The notes under the pieces are model-generated. The model did not search any database and was not told the DNA's origin. It was given only the letters and a program-made list of their open reading frames with translations. DNA of 10,257 bases from Desulfuromonadaceae bacterium GWC2_58_13 (GTDB taxonomy: Bacteria > Desulfobacterota > Desulfuromonadia > Desulfuromonadales > Trichloromonadaceae). The stretch's first letter is position 1; each line of letters opens with the position of its first letter. Shown piece by piece: positions 1 to 6,877 of this stretch. The translations under genes were made by a program, and so were the position numbers. The stretch lies in contig MHXM01000183.1 in the NCBI GenBank assembly GCA_001825565.1, forward strand, positions 1-10,257, given 5' to 3'.

Positions 1-21
1 TAATCAAGCCTGCATGGTTTG

Positions 22-2328
22 TCAATGGAAAGGTTCAAGAGAGGCTTTCAGTGGCAGGCGGATGGTAAAAATGGCGCCCTCTGGATCGTTGTGAATTTCA
101 ATGGAGCCCCGGTGCTGCTGAATGATACGCAGCGAAATAGCCAGGCCGAGGCCGGTTCCCTGGTCTTTGGTGGTATAGAAGGGGGTGAAGATTTCCTTCA
201 GCGCTTCGTTGGGAATTCCCCCACCGGTGTCTTTGATTTCGATGGCGATTCCCTCTTCTCCGCGTAGGGGAAAGGGATAGGCCCGGATTGTGAGGGTGCC
301 CCCGGTCGTCATGACGTGGCGGGCGTTGTCGATCAGATTGATGAAAACCTGCAGAAGTTTCTGGTCGTCACCCTGAAATGGGGGGAGGGTTGGGTTGATA
401 TCGAGCTGTACATCGATATTGGAACTTTTCAGGGCATCATCTTCAAGGATGAGGGATTGTTCAATAATTTTATAGGCCTGGCATTCACCGAAACAGAGGA
501 GTTGTTTTTTGGAAAATGCCAGGATTTCCGAAAGAATCTGCTCCATGCGATGGGTTTCCCGGACGATGATGTCGCAGTATTCGGCTTCTTTGCTGCCGGG
601 GTTGACCAGTCCGGAGAGCCGATGGGCAAACCCGCCGATCGGCACAAGAGGAGTTTTCAATTCGTGGGCGATGGACGTGGCCAGTTCGCCGAGGGCGGCC
701 ATTTTTTCCCCCTGGATCAGTCGTTCCTGGGTTTCACGCAGGTCACGGTTGACCGTTTCGAGGCGCTGCAGCAACATCGAATTTTCCATGGCGCTGCTGG
801 CCTGGTGGGCGAATAATTCGAGAAAGCGCAACCGGTCGAGGCCGATAGCCCGCTGGGTTTCGCAGCTGTCGACCACCAATACGCCGAGCGGGCGGTTTTT
901 CCCACGCAGGGGGGCGCAGGCATAGGGACCCAGTTGGAGTTCTTCGGCCAGGGCGGCGCCCGATGGCGGTTCGTCACCCGGTTGTGAAACGAATAATACT
1001 CGCCCCTTGAGAACCGCGCGGGCGAGGGCGTTGTCTTCCGCGTCCAGAGGCAGGCGCTGGCGCATGACCTGCTGGCAGAAGGGCATCATGCGTTGCGCTT
1101 CCCGGATATCCACGTCAACCGTTGGTCTTTCCCACGAAGCCCGGTCGTCCAGGGGGGAGAAAATCAAGGAAGCCCCTTCTTGGCTGACTCCCAGCATCCC
1201 CTGGAGCATGCCGCTGCGTTCATTGATGGTGAACAGCATGGCCCGTTCGAAACCACCTCCGGCGGGAACCGTGGCCGCCGAAAGAATCAGGTGCATCAGT
1301 TCGTTGAGGTTCAGGGTGCTGTGGATAGCCCGGAAACTGCGGTAGAGCAGGGACAGTTCGCGATACTTGAGATCGTTTTCCGCGGAAAGGGTTTCCAGCC
1401 GTTCGAGAGTCGAGACCCGCTCCAGGGCATGAGCGATCTGCGAACCAACCGAGGTGTAGAATTCTTTGGTCGCGCCTTTGGTGGCAAAGGGCATTTTGGC
1501 GGGGTCTTTGTTGAAAAACAGGGTCAGGGTGCCCATGGCCCGTTGCTGAAAATAGAGCGGGATAACGACCATCTGCGAAGGAAAATCGGTTTCGCTTTGG
1601 GGCAGGTCGGACAGGTAAAGAGGGCTGGTGCGGTTGAGGGCATGGGAGGCATGTTCTTCCTCCAGCTGCTGCAACAGGCTGCGATGTTTGCGAACCTCGT
1701 TGTCCAGGCGCAGGTAGCTGCTGCCCATGACGGTACCGCCGAGCAACGGACGCAGAATGACGCAGGCGGCCTTGGAATGGCGGTGGATGCTTTTGGCGGC
1801 GGTGGTCAAAAGTTCTTTGAGCTGGTGGGCCTGGGTCAGTTGGCGCCCGAGATCGGAAAGAAAGGCCAGCTGTTCCATGCGCCAGGTGTCCTCGGCATGG
1901 ATGGCGGCGCTACGGACAAGAGCCGCCAGTTCTTCGCCGATAGCGGCCAGGCACTCGAACTCCTGGGAGGAAAAGGGTTGCCGGCCGGGAGCGGGGATGA
2001 CGAGCATCCCGAAGCTCTGGCTGCAGCAGAAAACCGGGACATGCAGGTTGTCGTCATGATATTCGGGCTGATGACTGCGAAGCGCTCGCTCTTCGGGAGA
2101 ATCTTTGGCGGGTAGGGCGCAGGCGGTCAGGAGGGCCTCTCCGGAAGCGGTAATGACCTGATCAAATTGGTCCCCGTCGGGACACAGGAGGAAGAGGGTG
2201 CACTCTTCCAGGGGAAACAGCTGGGATACCAGGCGAAGGATGTCCTTCAGCGCTTGGGGATAGTCTTGGACTGCGCAGTTGGCAATCCGGACAATTTTGT
2301 GTAGAAGCTCGAAACAATCGCACTTCAT
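22..2328 (-). CDS. Soluble multi-GAF sensor histidine kinase (orphan)
   Basis: The 768-residue product is a two-component sensor kinase that should autophosphorylate on histidine and pass phosphate to a response regulator not encoded nearby. Three GAF-like regions are inferred from fold pattern at about 20-140 (most divergent), 155-305 and 330-515. A coiled-coil linker (about 515-545) follows. The HisKA H-box is SIAHELKTPL with phospho-acceptor His555, and its HELKT pattern fits the E-x-x-T motif of kinases that also act as phosphatases. The HATPase_c domain shows the N-box (NLIDNA, 664-669), G1 (DTGGG, 700-704), F-box (FTPFY, 714-718) and G2 (GTGLGLA, 724-730). No signal peptide or membrane segment is visible, so it should sense a cytoplasmic signal. 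The ATG has GGGAGG only 3 bases upstream, a tight spacing, but no better start exists. It lies 51 bp behind dksA with no terminator between, so co-transcription is likely. The signal and partner are unknown. Confidence 0.93.
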   Translation of the reverse strand: MKCDCFELLHKIVRIANCAVQDYPQALKDILRLVSQLFPLEECTLFLLCPDGDQFDQVITASGEALLTACALPAKDSPEERALRSHQPEYHDDNLHVPVFCCSQSFGMLVIPAPGRQPFSSQEFECLAAIGEELAALVRSAAIHAEDTWRMEQLAFLSDLGRQLTQAHQLKELLTTAAKSIHRHSKAACVILRPLLGGTVMGSSYLRLDNEVRKHRSLLQQLEEEHASHALNRTSPLYLSDLPQSETDFPSQMVVIPLYFQQRAMGTLTLFFNKDPAKMPFATKGATKEFYTSVGSQIAHALERVSTLERLETLSAENDLKYRELSLLYRSFRAIHSTLNLNELMHLILSAATVPAGGGFERAMLFTINERSGMLQGMLGVSQEGASLIFSPLDDRASWERPTVDVDIREAQRMMPFCQQVMRQRLPLDAEDNALARAVLKGRVLFVSQPGDEPPSGAALAEELQLGPYACAPLRGKNRPLGVLVVDSCETQRAIGLDRLRFLELFAHQASSAMENSMLLQRLETVNRDLRETQERLIQGEKMAALGELATSIAHELKTPLVPIGGFAHRLSGLVNPGSKEAEYCDIIVRETHRMEQILSEILAFSKKQLLCFGECQAYKIIEQSLILEDDALKSSNIDVQLDINPTLPPFQGDDQKLLQVFINLIDNARHVMTTGGTLTIRAYPFPLRGEEGIAIEIKDTGGGIPNEALKEIFTPFYTTKDQGTGLGLAISLRIIQQHRGSIEIHNDPEGAIFTIRLPLKASLEPFH

Positions 2329-2379
2329 GGACCTCCCTCTTCCCCCCTGGATGGCCGGCGAAAGTTTTCTGGTGGGTTA

Positions 2380-2736
2380 TCAGCCGATACGTTCCTGACG
2401 TTCCTGCTCGGTTTTGCAATCGATACAGAGGGTTGTCACCGGACGGGCGCGCAGCCTGGCTTCGCCGATATCTTCGCCACAGCTTTCACAAACACCAAAG
2501 TCTCCCTCGGTGATGCGTTCGAGAGCCTCTTGAATTTTCCCGATGAGTTTACGCTCACGGTCGCGAATGCGCAATTCGAAGTTGCGGTCGGATTCCAGGG
2601 AAGCGCGATCGGTCGGGTCGGGAAAGTTGGTTTTTTCATCCGTCATTTCCAACACGGTTTTGTCGGCTTCCCGCAGCAGGCTGTCTATCTGGGACTGTAG
2701 GAGTTGCCGAAACTCCTCGAGCTTTTCCTTGTTCAT
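2380..2736 (-). CDS. dksA: DksA family RNA polymerase-binding transcription factor
   Basis: This 118-residue protein should bind the secondary channel of RNA polymerase and, with ppGpp, retune initiation at stable-RNA and biosynthetic promoters. The N-terminal half is a predicted coiled coil. Its tip carries D-x-x-D-x-A (Asp40, Asp43, Ala45, within FPDPTDRAS), the residues that mark true DksA rather than merely DksA-like proteins. A four-cysteine zinc finger follows (Cys83, Cys86, Cys104, Cys107; CESCG and CIDC). The region from FPDP to CIDCK closely resembles E. coli DksA. The protein is about 33 residues shorter than the 151-residue E. coli form, because the N-terminal extension is missing. 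The ATG start has GGGAG 6 bases upstream (2743-2747), and no in-frame start further up is needed. It has its own promoter at 2769-2797 and probably leads into the histidine kinase gene downstream. Confidence 0.95.
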   Translation of the reverse strand: MNKEKLEEFRQLLQSQIDSLLREADKTVLEMTDEKTNFPDPTDRASLESDRNFELRIRDRERKLIGKIQEALERITEGDFGVCESCGEDIGEARLRARPVTTLCIDCKTEQERQERIG

Positions 2737-2768
2737 GCAAGGCTCCCTTGAATTTTGAGTATCCGCGA

Positions 2769-2797
2769 ATGTTAAATTAATTGGTCGATAAAGTCAA
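2769..2797 (-). promoter_or_regulatory. Sigma70-like promoter of dksA
   Basis: Read on the minus strand, TTGACT (2792-2797) is followed after exactly 17 bases by TAACAT (2769-2774). That is 5 of 6 matches to the -35 consensus and 4 of 6 to the -10. Initiation near 2762 would give a leader of about 25 bases containing the dksA ribosome site. The stretch is AT-rich compared with its surroundings. The -35 overlaps one arm of the inverted repeat at 2793-2815. The call rests on consensus and position only. Confidence 0.6.
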
Positions 2798-2815
2798 CAA
2801 AGATAGGGTGTTGAC
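2793..2815. repeat. Inverted repeat between the PH-like gene and dksA
   Basis: GTCAACA (2793-2799) and TGTTGAC (2809-2815) are perfect 7-bp inverted arms around a 9-base centre. On the minus strand this lies just after the stop codon of the PH-like membrane gene and is followed by TTTAT, so it could be a weak terminator. One arm also coincides with the -35 element of the dksA promoter, so it could equally be an operator. The sequence alone does not decide between them. Confidence 0.4.
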
Positions 2816-2827
2816 GATTTAGTTCTG

Positions 2828-3352
2828 TCAGGAATGGTCCCCGAACTGGATATAGAGGATAAATGCCAGCAGGGCTACCGCCAGCCAGCAGGAAATGATG
2901 TCGGTGCTCTTGACCGGCGGCGCTTCGGCCATCTTTCGGGTGTCGTCGCTGATCGTGGCCTGGGGAACCCGATTCAGCAAGGCGCGGACCAGTTCGGGAA
3001 AGTCGGCATAGGCATTGGAAAGAATGACGAATTCGTCCTCGACGCAGAGGGTCAGGAAAACCCGTTTGCGGACCATCACCGTTTCAACCGCGGTCATTTT
3101 GGCAAAGGCCAGGTGCTTCTGGCGCAAAAATTTATATACCGTGATGCCTTCGGCGTTGATCACCGTCCGCCGAAAAGCACTTTCGATGAAGAAGCCGGCT
3201 ACCGGCAGGATGATGACCGCAAGGATGATCGCCTTGGCGGTTGGCTGGCCCTGTATGATGCTGGTGACCAGCAGTGCCAGGGACAGCAACAGGAGCAGCC
3301 CAAGGGGGACTAAAAAGGTTCTGCGGATAGCGAAGGTGAGTTCTTGCGGCAC
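2828..3352 (-). CDS. Small membrane protein with PH-like core, unknown function
   Basis: The 174-residue product is a predicted inner-membrane protein. Two hydrophobic helices lie near the N-terminus (about residues 13-34 and 40-56). A soluble middle part of about 60-125 contains alternating beta-like stretches (RRTVINAEGITVYKF, then LTLCVEDEFVILSN), and a final transmembrane helix lies near 152-169. The layout, with a short soluble core after a TM hairpin, resembles bacterial PH-domain (YdbT/bPH-like) membrane proteins; that assignment is inference. I chose the GTG at 3350-3352 because AGGAGA lies 8 bases upstream. The longer open frame up to 3487 would overlap moaC by 94 bases and adds a charged N-terminus that does not look real. 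It starts 41 bp after moaC in the same direction, so it is probably co-transcribed with moaC. No catalytic motif is visible. Confidence 0.75.
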   Translation of the reverse strand: MPQELTFAIRRTFLVPLGLLLLLSLALLVTSIIQGQPTAKAIILAVIILPVAGFFIESAFRRTVINAEGITVYKFLRQKHLAFAKMTAVETVMVRKRVFLTLCVEDEFVILSNAYADFPELVRALLNRVPQATISDDTRKMAEAPPVKSTDIISCWLAVALLAFILYIQFGDHS

Positions 3353-3393
3353 GATGGTATTCTCCTGGTCGCCCGGGGCGATATGCAGTAACT

Positions 3394-3879
3394 TTATTCG
3401 GTTCGGATAAACGATCCGCTTTTGCCGCCGTGTTTTTCCATCAGGCGGATTTCGCCAATGATCATGGCCTTGTCCACGGCCTTGCACATGTCATAGATGG
3501 TCAGGGCGGCGGCGGATACCGCGGTGAGCGCTTCCATTTCGACGCCGGTCTGGCCGGCGACTTTGACGGTCGCCTCGATTTCCACCCGTCCCTCGCCGGC
3601 ATGAGGTATGAATTCGATCGCCACCGAAGTCAGTAGCAGCGGATGGCAAAGAGGAATCAGGTCGGGGGTTTTCTTGGCCGCCATGATGCCGGCGATACGG
3701 GCCACGGCGAAGACGTCCCCCTTCTCCACGCCGCGATCGAGAATGCGGCTGAGGGTCGCTTCTTCCATATGGACCTCGCCGCGGGCAACGGCCATGCGAC
3801 GGGTCGGATTTTTTTCGCCCACCTCGACCATGATGGCTTTGCCTTCGTCGTCGAAATGAGTGAGTTTGTTTTCGGTCAA
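3394..3879 (-). CDS. moaC: Cyclic pyranopterin monophosphate synthase MoaC
   Basis: MoaC acts with the radical-SAM enzyme MoaA in the first step of molybdenum cofactor synthesis, turning the 3',8-cyclo-GTP intermediate into cyclic pyranopterin monophosphate. The 161 residues match the family length. Active-site residues known from E. coli MoaC appear with a constant shift of two: Lys53 (VEKGD), His79 (PLCHPL), Glu114 and Glu116 (GVEMEALTAVS), and Asp130 and Lys133 (YDMCKAVDK). The C-terminal GGKSGSF is also typical. One small oddity is MVEV near the N-terminus where the family usually has MVDV. The start is TTG (3877-3879) with GGAGG 5 bases upstream (3885-3889); the first ATG would cut into the conserved N-terminus. 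It follows radA by 73 bp. No other moa or moe gene is in the window. Confidence 0.96.
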   Translation of the reverse strand: MTENKLTHFDDEGKAIMVEVGEKNPTRRMAVARGEVHMEEATLSRILDRGVEKGDVFAVARIAGIMAAKKTPDLIPLCHPLLLTSVAIEFIPHAGEGRVEIEATVKVAGQTGVEMEALTAVSAAALTIYDMCKAVDKAMIIGEIRLMEKHGGKSGSFIRTE

Positions 3880-3952
3880 GTTAACCTCCGTAATAGGTGA
3901 TTAGCAATCGAATGTTGTTTGAATTACCATATCCAATAACCAATCACCGCTT
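3880..3952. other. AT-rich spacer between radA and moaC with degenerate repeat text
   Basis: This 73-bp spacer is much richer in A and T than its flanks. GGTGATT (3896-3902) and AATCACC (3942-3948) are perfect inverted 7-mers about 39 bases apart. Related pieces of the type ATTGGTTATTGG lie between them on the minus strand. It contains the moaC ribosome site. I find no convincing promoter or T-tailed terminator, so radA-moaC read-through remains possible. Confidence 0.4.
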
Positions 3953-5311
3953 TTATTCAAACAGCCCTTCCAGCGCCTCCTCGGCGCGGCGGACACCGAT
4001 CAGATCGATTCCCTTGGGAATGTCCAGATTTTTCAGGTTGCCGGCGGGCAGCAGGCAGCGGTCGAAACCGAGCCGGGCCGCTTCCTTGATGCGCAACTCC
4101 GGGCGGGAGACGGCCCGCACCTCGCCGGTCAGGCCGACTTCGCCGAACAGGATGGTGCGCGGCGGGATCGGTTTGTTGAGATGACTGGACGCCAGCGCCG
4201 CCATCACCCCGAGGTCGACGGCCGGCTCATCGAGACGCACCCCTCCGGCCACGTTGAGAAAGATGTCCTGAGCCAGCAGCGACAGGCCGACCTTCTTTTC
4301 CAGCACCGCCACCAGTAGCGAGACCCGGTTGTGGTCGATCCCCATGGTGGTGCGGCGCGGAGTGCCGAAGGAAGAGCCGGAAACCAGCGCCTGCAGCTCC
4401 ACCAGGATCGGCCGGCTGCCTTCCAGCGAAGGGACCACGACGCTGCCGGCGGCCCCTTCGGGGCGTTCGGCGAGAAAGAGTTCCGACGGGTTGGCCACTT
4501 CGGTCAGTCCCGCCTCGTTCATTTCGAAAACGCCGATTTCGTTGGTCGAGCCGAAGCGGTTCTTGACCGCCCGCAGAATCCGGTAGGGGTGGCCGGGCTC
4601 CCCTTCGAAGTAGAGGACCGTATCGACCATGTGCTCGAGCATGCGGGGTCCGGCGATGGAGCCATCCTTGGTCACGTGGCCGACGATGAAGGTGGGGATG
4701 CCGTCCCCCTTGGCCACTTGCATTAAACGCCCGGCGCATTCGCGGACCTGGCTGACGCTGCCGGGGGCGGATTCGAGGGCGCCGGTGTAAATGGTCTGGA
4801 TCGAGTCGATGACCAGAAACGCCGGCTTGAGCTCGCGGACCCGTTCCTGGATCGTTTCCAGGGAGGTTTCCGCCAGCAGAAAGAGATCGCGGGCGCGGGC
4901 GCCGAGCCGCTGACCGCGCAGTTTGACTTGACGGGTTGACTCTTCGGCGGTGACATAGAGGGCCGGACCGACTTCGGCCAGTCGATCAATCGCCTGCAGC
5001 AGCAGGGTCGATTTACCGATACCGGGATCGCCACCGATCAGGGTGAAAGAGCCGGGGACCACGCCGCCGCCGAGGACCCGGTCGAATTCACCGATGCCGC
5101 AGCGGATGCGATCTTCCTCGGTGCTCTGCACCTCGGACAGGCGCTGTGGCGGCAGGCCGCTGGCGGCGGTCGGCACCCTGCCTTTGCCTTTTACAATGGC
5201 CAGGGTTTCTTCGGTCAGGGTGTTCCACTGCTGGCAGTCGGGGCATTTGCCCATCCACTTGGGACTCTGGTAGCCGCACTGTTGGCAGGTGTAGAAAGTT
5301 TTTTGTTTCAC
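3953..5311 (-). CDS. radA: DNA repair protein RadA
   Basis: RadA is a RecA-related ATPase and DnaB-like helicase that promotes branch migration and processing of recombination intermediates. The 452 residues match the usual length. The N-terminal zinc finger has Cys9, Cys12, Cys23 and Cys26 (CQQCG, then CPDC). The ATPase core has Walker A GGDPGIGKST (93-102) and Walker B LVIDS (166-170). The RadA signature KNRFG is at 250-254. The C-terminal part from about 275 is the Lon-protease-like domain that serves as a structural scaffold in RadA (VGLSLLAQDIFLNVAGG, then LFGEVGLTGEVR). The start is GTG (5309-5311), placed just before the zinc finger, with AAGGAG 5 bases upstream (5317-5322). It has its own promoter at 5344-5373 and points away from the symporter gene. 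The upstream neighbour is therefore unrelated, while moaC follows in the same direction. Confidence 0.97.
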   Translation of the reverse strand: MKQKTFYTCQQCGYQSPKWMGKCPDCQQWNTLTEETLAIVKGKGRVPTAASGLPPQRLSEVQSTEEDRIRCGIGEFDRVLGGGVVPGSFTLIGGDPGIGKSTLLLQAIDRLAEVGPALYVTAEESTRQVKLRGQRLGARARDLFLLAETSLETIQERVRELKPAFLVIDSIQTIYTGALESAPGSVSQVRECAGRLMQVAKGDGIPTFIVGHVTKDGSIAGPRMLEHMVDTVLYFEGEPGHPYRILRAVKNRFGSTNEIGVFEMNEAGLTEVANPSELFLAERPEGAAGSVVVPSLEGSRPILVELQALVSGSSFGTPRRTTMGIDHNRVSLLVAVLEKKVGLSLLAQDIFLNVAGGVRLDEPAVDLGVMAALASSHLNKPIPPRTILFGEVGLTGEVRAVSRPELRIKEAARLGFDRCLLPAGNLKNLDIPKGIDLIGVRRAEEALEGLFE

Positions 5312-5343
5312 CCGGACTCCTTAGGGTCTTGCAAAATCCGTTC

Positions 5344-5373
5344 ATCTTAGGCAAATTCACCCTATCGTGTCAA
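5344..5373 (-). promoter_or_regulatory. Sigma70-like promoter of radA
   Basis: On the minus strand a perfect TTGACA (5368-5373) is separated by 18 bases from TAAGAT (5344-5349), which matches 4 of 6 positions of the -10 consensus. Initiation near 5337 would give a leader of about 25 bases ending in the AAGGAG ribosome site and the radA GTG. It would drive radA and perhaps moaC and the PH-like gene. No clear SOS-box (CTGT-N8-ACAG) is seen next to it. Confidence 0.65.
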
Positions 5374-5406
5374 TCATCAAGCAGGCTTCGCCCCGTGGGG
5401 AATTCG

Positions 5407-6759
5407 ATGATTTTTTTCGGCGCTTTTGTGGCGACCTTGGCCGCGTTGGTCTTTTTCGCAGCATTCGGCAGCGGGTCGGCCAGGGGGGCGGCGGATTTTG
5501 CCGTCGCCAACCGTCAGGCCGGCAGTTGGCCGGTGGCCGGCGCGATCATGGGGACCCTGGTCGGTGGCGCTTCAACCATCGGCACCGCCCAACTGGCGTT
5601 TCTCTACGGGTTGTCCGCCTGGTGGTTTACCCTCGGCGCCGGGCTGGCTTGTCTGGTGTTGGCTCTGTTGGTGGCCGGACCGCTGCGCCGGGCCGAGGTG
5701 GAGACCATCCCCCAATTTTTGCAGCGCTACTATGGGGGGCGGGCGCAGGCCGTCGCCAGCGGTTTTTCCGCTCTTGGCATGTTTATCCATATCGTCGCTC
5801 AACTGCTGGCGGCCGGAGCCCTCCTCTCCAGCCTGTTCGGCTGTCGTCCCCTGGTCTCGGCCGGGATGGCGGTGCTGCTGGTGGCGGCGGTGACCCTCGG
5901 CGGAGGCATGCGGGCGGCGGGCGCCGTCGGGCTGGCCAAGCTGCTCCTGTTGTATCTGATGATGGCCGGCTCAGGCCTTTTGGCCTGGCATCTGGCCGGC
6001 GGCTGGTCGGGGTTGCGGACGTCCTTTGCCGAGGGATCCTGGTTCAGCCTGTTCGGCTACGGGGTTCGCGAAGGAGTGTCCGACCTGGTATCGATGCTGG
6101 TCGGAGTGCTTTCCACGCAGATCTATCTGCAGGCGGTCTTTTCCGCGCGCAGTGCCCGCGAGGCCAGTCGCGGCGCCATGCTCAGCGCGGTGCTGATCCC
6201 GCCGCTCGGCCTGTTCGGCATTATGGTCGGACTTTACATGCGCCAGGCCCATCCCGAGATGGACAGCGTTCTGGCGCTGCCCGACTTTTTCCGCCTTTAC
6301 CTGCCGCCGCCGCTGGCCGGCATCGGTTTTGCCACCCTGCTGTTCGCCGCCGTCGGCACCGCCGCCGGCCTGACCCTCGGGGTCGGCACCACTTTGCAGG
6401 TCGACCTGGTAGGACGCTTGTTCCGGTCGAGCGATCGCCTGCGTCTGCTGCGGCTGCTCACCCTGGCGGTGCTGGTGGCGGCCCTGCTGTTGCTGGTCGC
6501 CAATCTCGGCTCGGCGATCATGCAGTGGAGCTTCCTTTCCATGGGGCTGCGTGGCGCCACCCTCTGTTTTCCCCTGTTGGCGGCGGTCTGTTTCGGCTCG
6601 CGGGTGTCCCGCCGCGGCGGCGCGCTCTCCGTCTTTCTCGCCCCGTCTTGCGTTCTGCTTGCCGGTCTGGCCGGCTGGACTTTCCTGCCGCCGCTCTACC
6701 TCGGTCTGGGCGTCTCCCTGCTGGCCTTGTCCATCGGTTTCCGGCCTTCCCGGGCCTGA
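5407..6759 (+). CDS. Sodium:solute symporter family transporter
   Basis: The 450-residue product is an inner-membrane protein with about 12-13 hydrophobic helices, built like the SSS family (SLC5-like, LeuT fold), which uses a sodium gradient to import small organic solutes. Family-typical stretches include ADFAVANRQAGSW after the first helix, GGASTIGTAQLAFLYG (53-68) and the loop VETIPQFLQRYYGG (98-111). The second half has GTAAGLTLGVGTTLQVDLVGR, where this family has the helix that carries sodium-binding serine or threonine residues. At 450 residues it is at the short end of the family. I chose ATG 5407 because GTGGGG lies 6 bases upstream. The open frame to 5146 would run through the radA promoter and into radA. 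The substrate cannot be read from sequence; nearby ppsA and a LarA-like gene make a small carboxylate conceivable, but that is inference. No clear plus-strand promoter stands out in the 95-bp divergent spacer. Confidence 0.88.
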   Translation: MIFFGAFVATLAALVFFAAFGSGSARGAADFAVANRQAGSWPVAGAIMGTLVGGASTIGTAQLAFLYGLSAWWFTLGAGLACLVLALLVAGPLRRAEVETIPQFLQRYYGGRAQAVASGFSALGMFIHIVAQLLAAGALLSSLFGCRPLVSAGMAVLLVAAVTLGGGMRAAGAVGLAKLLLLYLMMAGSGLLAWHLAGGWSGLRTSFAEGSWFSLFGYGVREGVSDLVSMLVGVLSTQIYLQAVFSARSAREASRGAMLSAVLIPPLGLFGIMVGLYMRQAHPEMDSVLALPDFFRLYLPPPLAGIGFATLLFAAVGTAAGLTLGVGTTLQVDLVGRLFRSSDRLRLLRLLTLAVLVAALLLLVANLGSAIMQWSFLSMGLRGATLCFPLLAAVCFGSRVSRRGGALSVFLAPSCVLLAGLAGWTFLPPLYLGLGVSLLALSIGFRPSRA

Positions 6760-6792
6760 GCTTTCCCGCGAAAATCCCTGCGATTCCCCATG

Positions 6793-6820
6793 TTGACTTC
6801 CCGGACGCTGCTGTTAAACC
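6793..6820 (+). promoter_or_regulatory. Weak candidate promoter for the CBS-like gene and ppsA
   Basis: TTGACT (6793-6798) matches 5 of 6 positions of the -35 consensus. The best -10 at 16 bases is TAAACC (6815-6820), with only 3 of 6 matches. It would start a transcript near 6827 covering the membrane/CBS-like gene and ppsA. It is the only reasonable -35 in the 118-bp spacer, and the -10 overlaps the palindrome at 6811-6829. A promoter that needs an activator, or read-through from the symporter, is equally possible. Confidence 0.3.
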
Positions 6821-6829
6821 TTTTAACAG
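6811..6829. repeat. Perfect 19-base palindrome upstream of the CBS-like gene
   Basis: CTGTTAAA and TTTAACAG form a perfect 8-bp inverted repeat around CCT. It lies 51 bp after the symporter stop and 48 bp before the next start. It is followed by GGGGG rather than a T-tract, so it is a poor intrinsic terminator for the symporter. A TTGACT at 6793-6798 lies just upstream; with 16 bases of spacing the -10 would be TAAACC (6815-6820), inside the palindrome. It therefore looks more like an operator than a terminator, at low certainty. Confidence 0.45.
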
Positions 6830-6877
6830 GGGGTTGATTCATTGTTGAATTCTAAGAAAGTGGAAAGGAGCGCATCG

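Noticed and set aside
1093..2115. A 340-codon plus-strand frame opposite the histidine kinase
   Set aside because: It is antisense to well-conserved GAF regions, with no recognisable motif and no ribosome site.
2329..2379. Possible terminator between dksA and the histidine kinase gene
   Set aside because: No stem-loop with a T-tract is visible on the minus strand in this 51-bp gap.
3353..3487. N-terminal extension of the PH-like membrane gene up to 3487
   Set aside because: It would overlap the conserved 3' end of moaC, and its residues are highly charged. The GTG at 3350-3352 has a proper ribosome site.
5312..5406. Plus-strand promoter for the symporter in the divergent spacer
   Set aside because: The best options (TTGCAA with CAAATT, or TATCGT near 5363 with no good -35) match the consensus poorly, so I did not annotate one.
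5367..6848. A 493-codon plus-strand frame overlapping the symporter gene
   Set aside because: The translation is Arg/Gly-rich and lacks the hydrophobic helices of the real frame. It is a composition-driven shadow.
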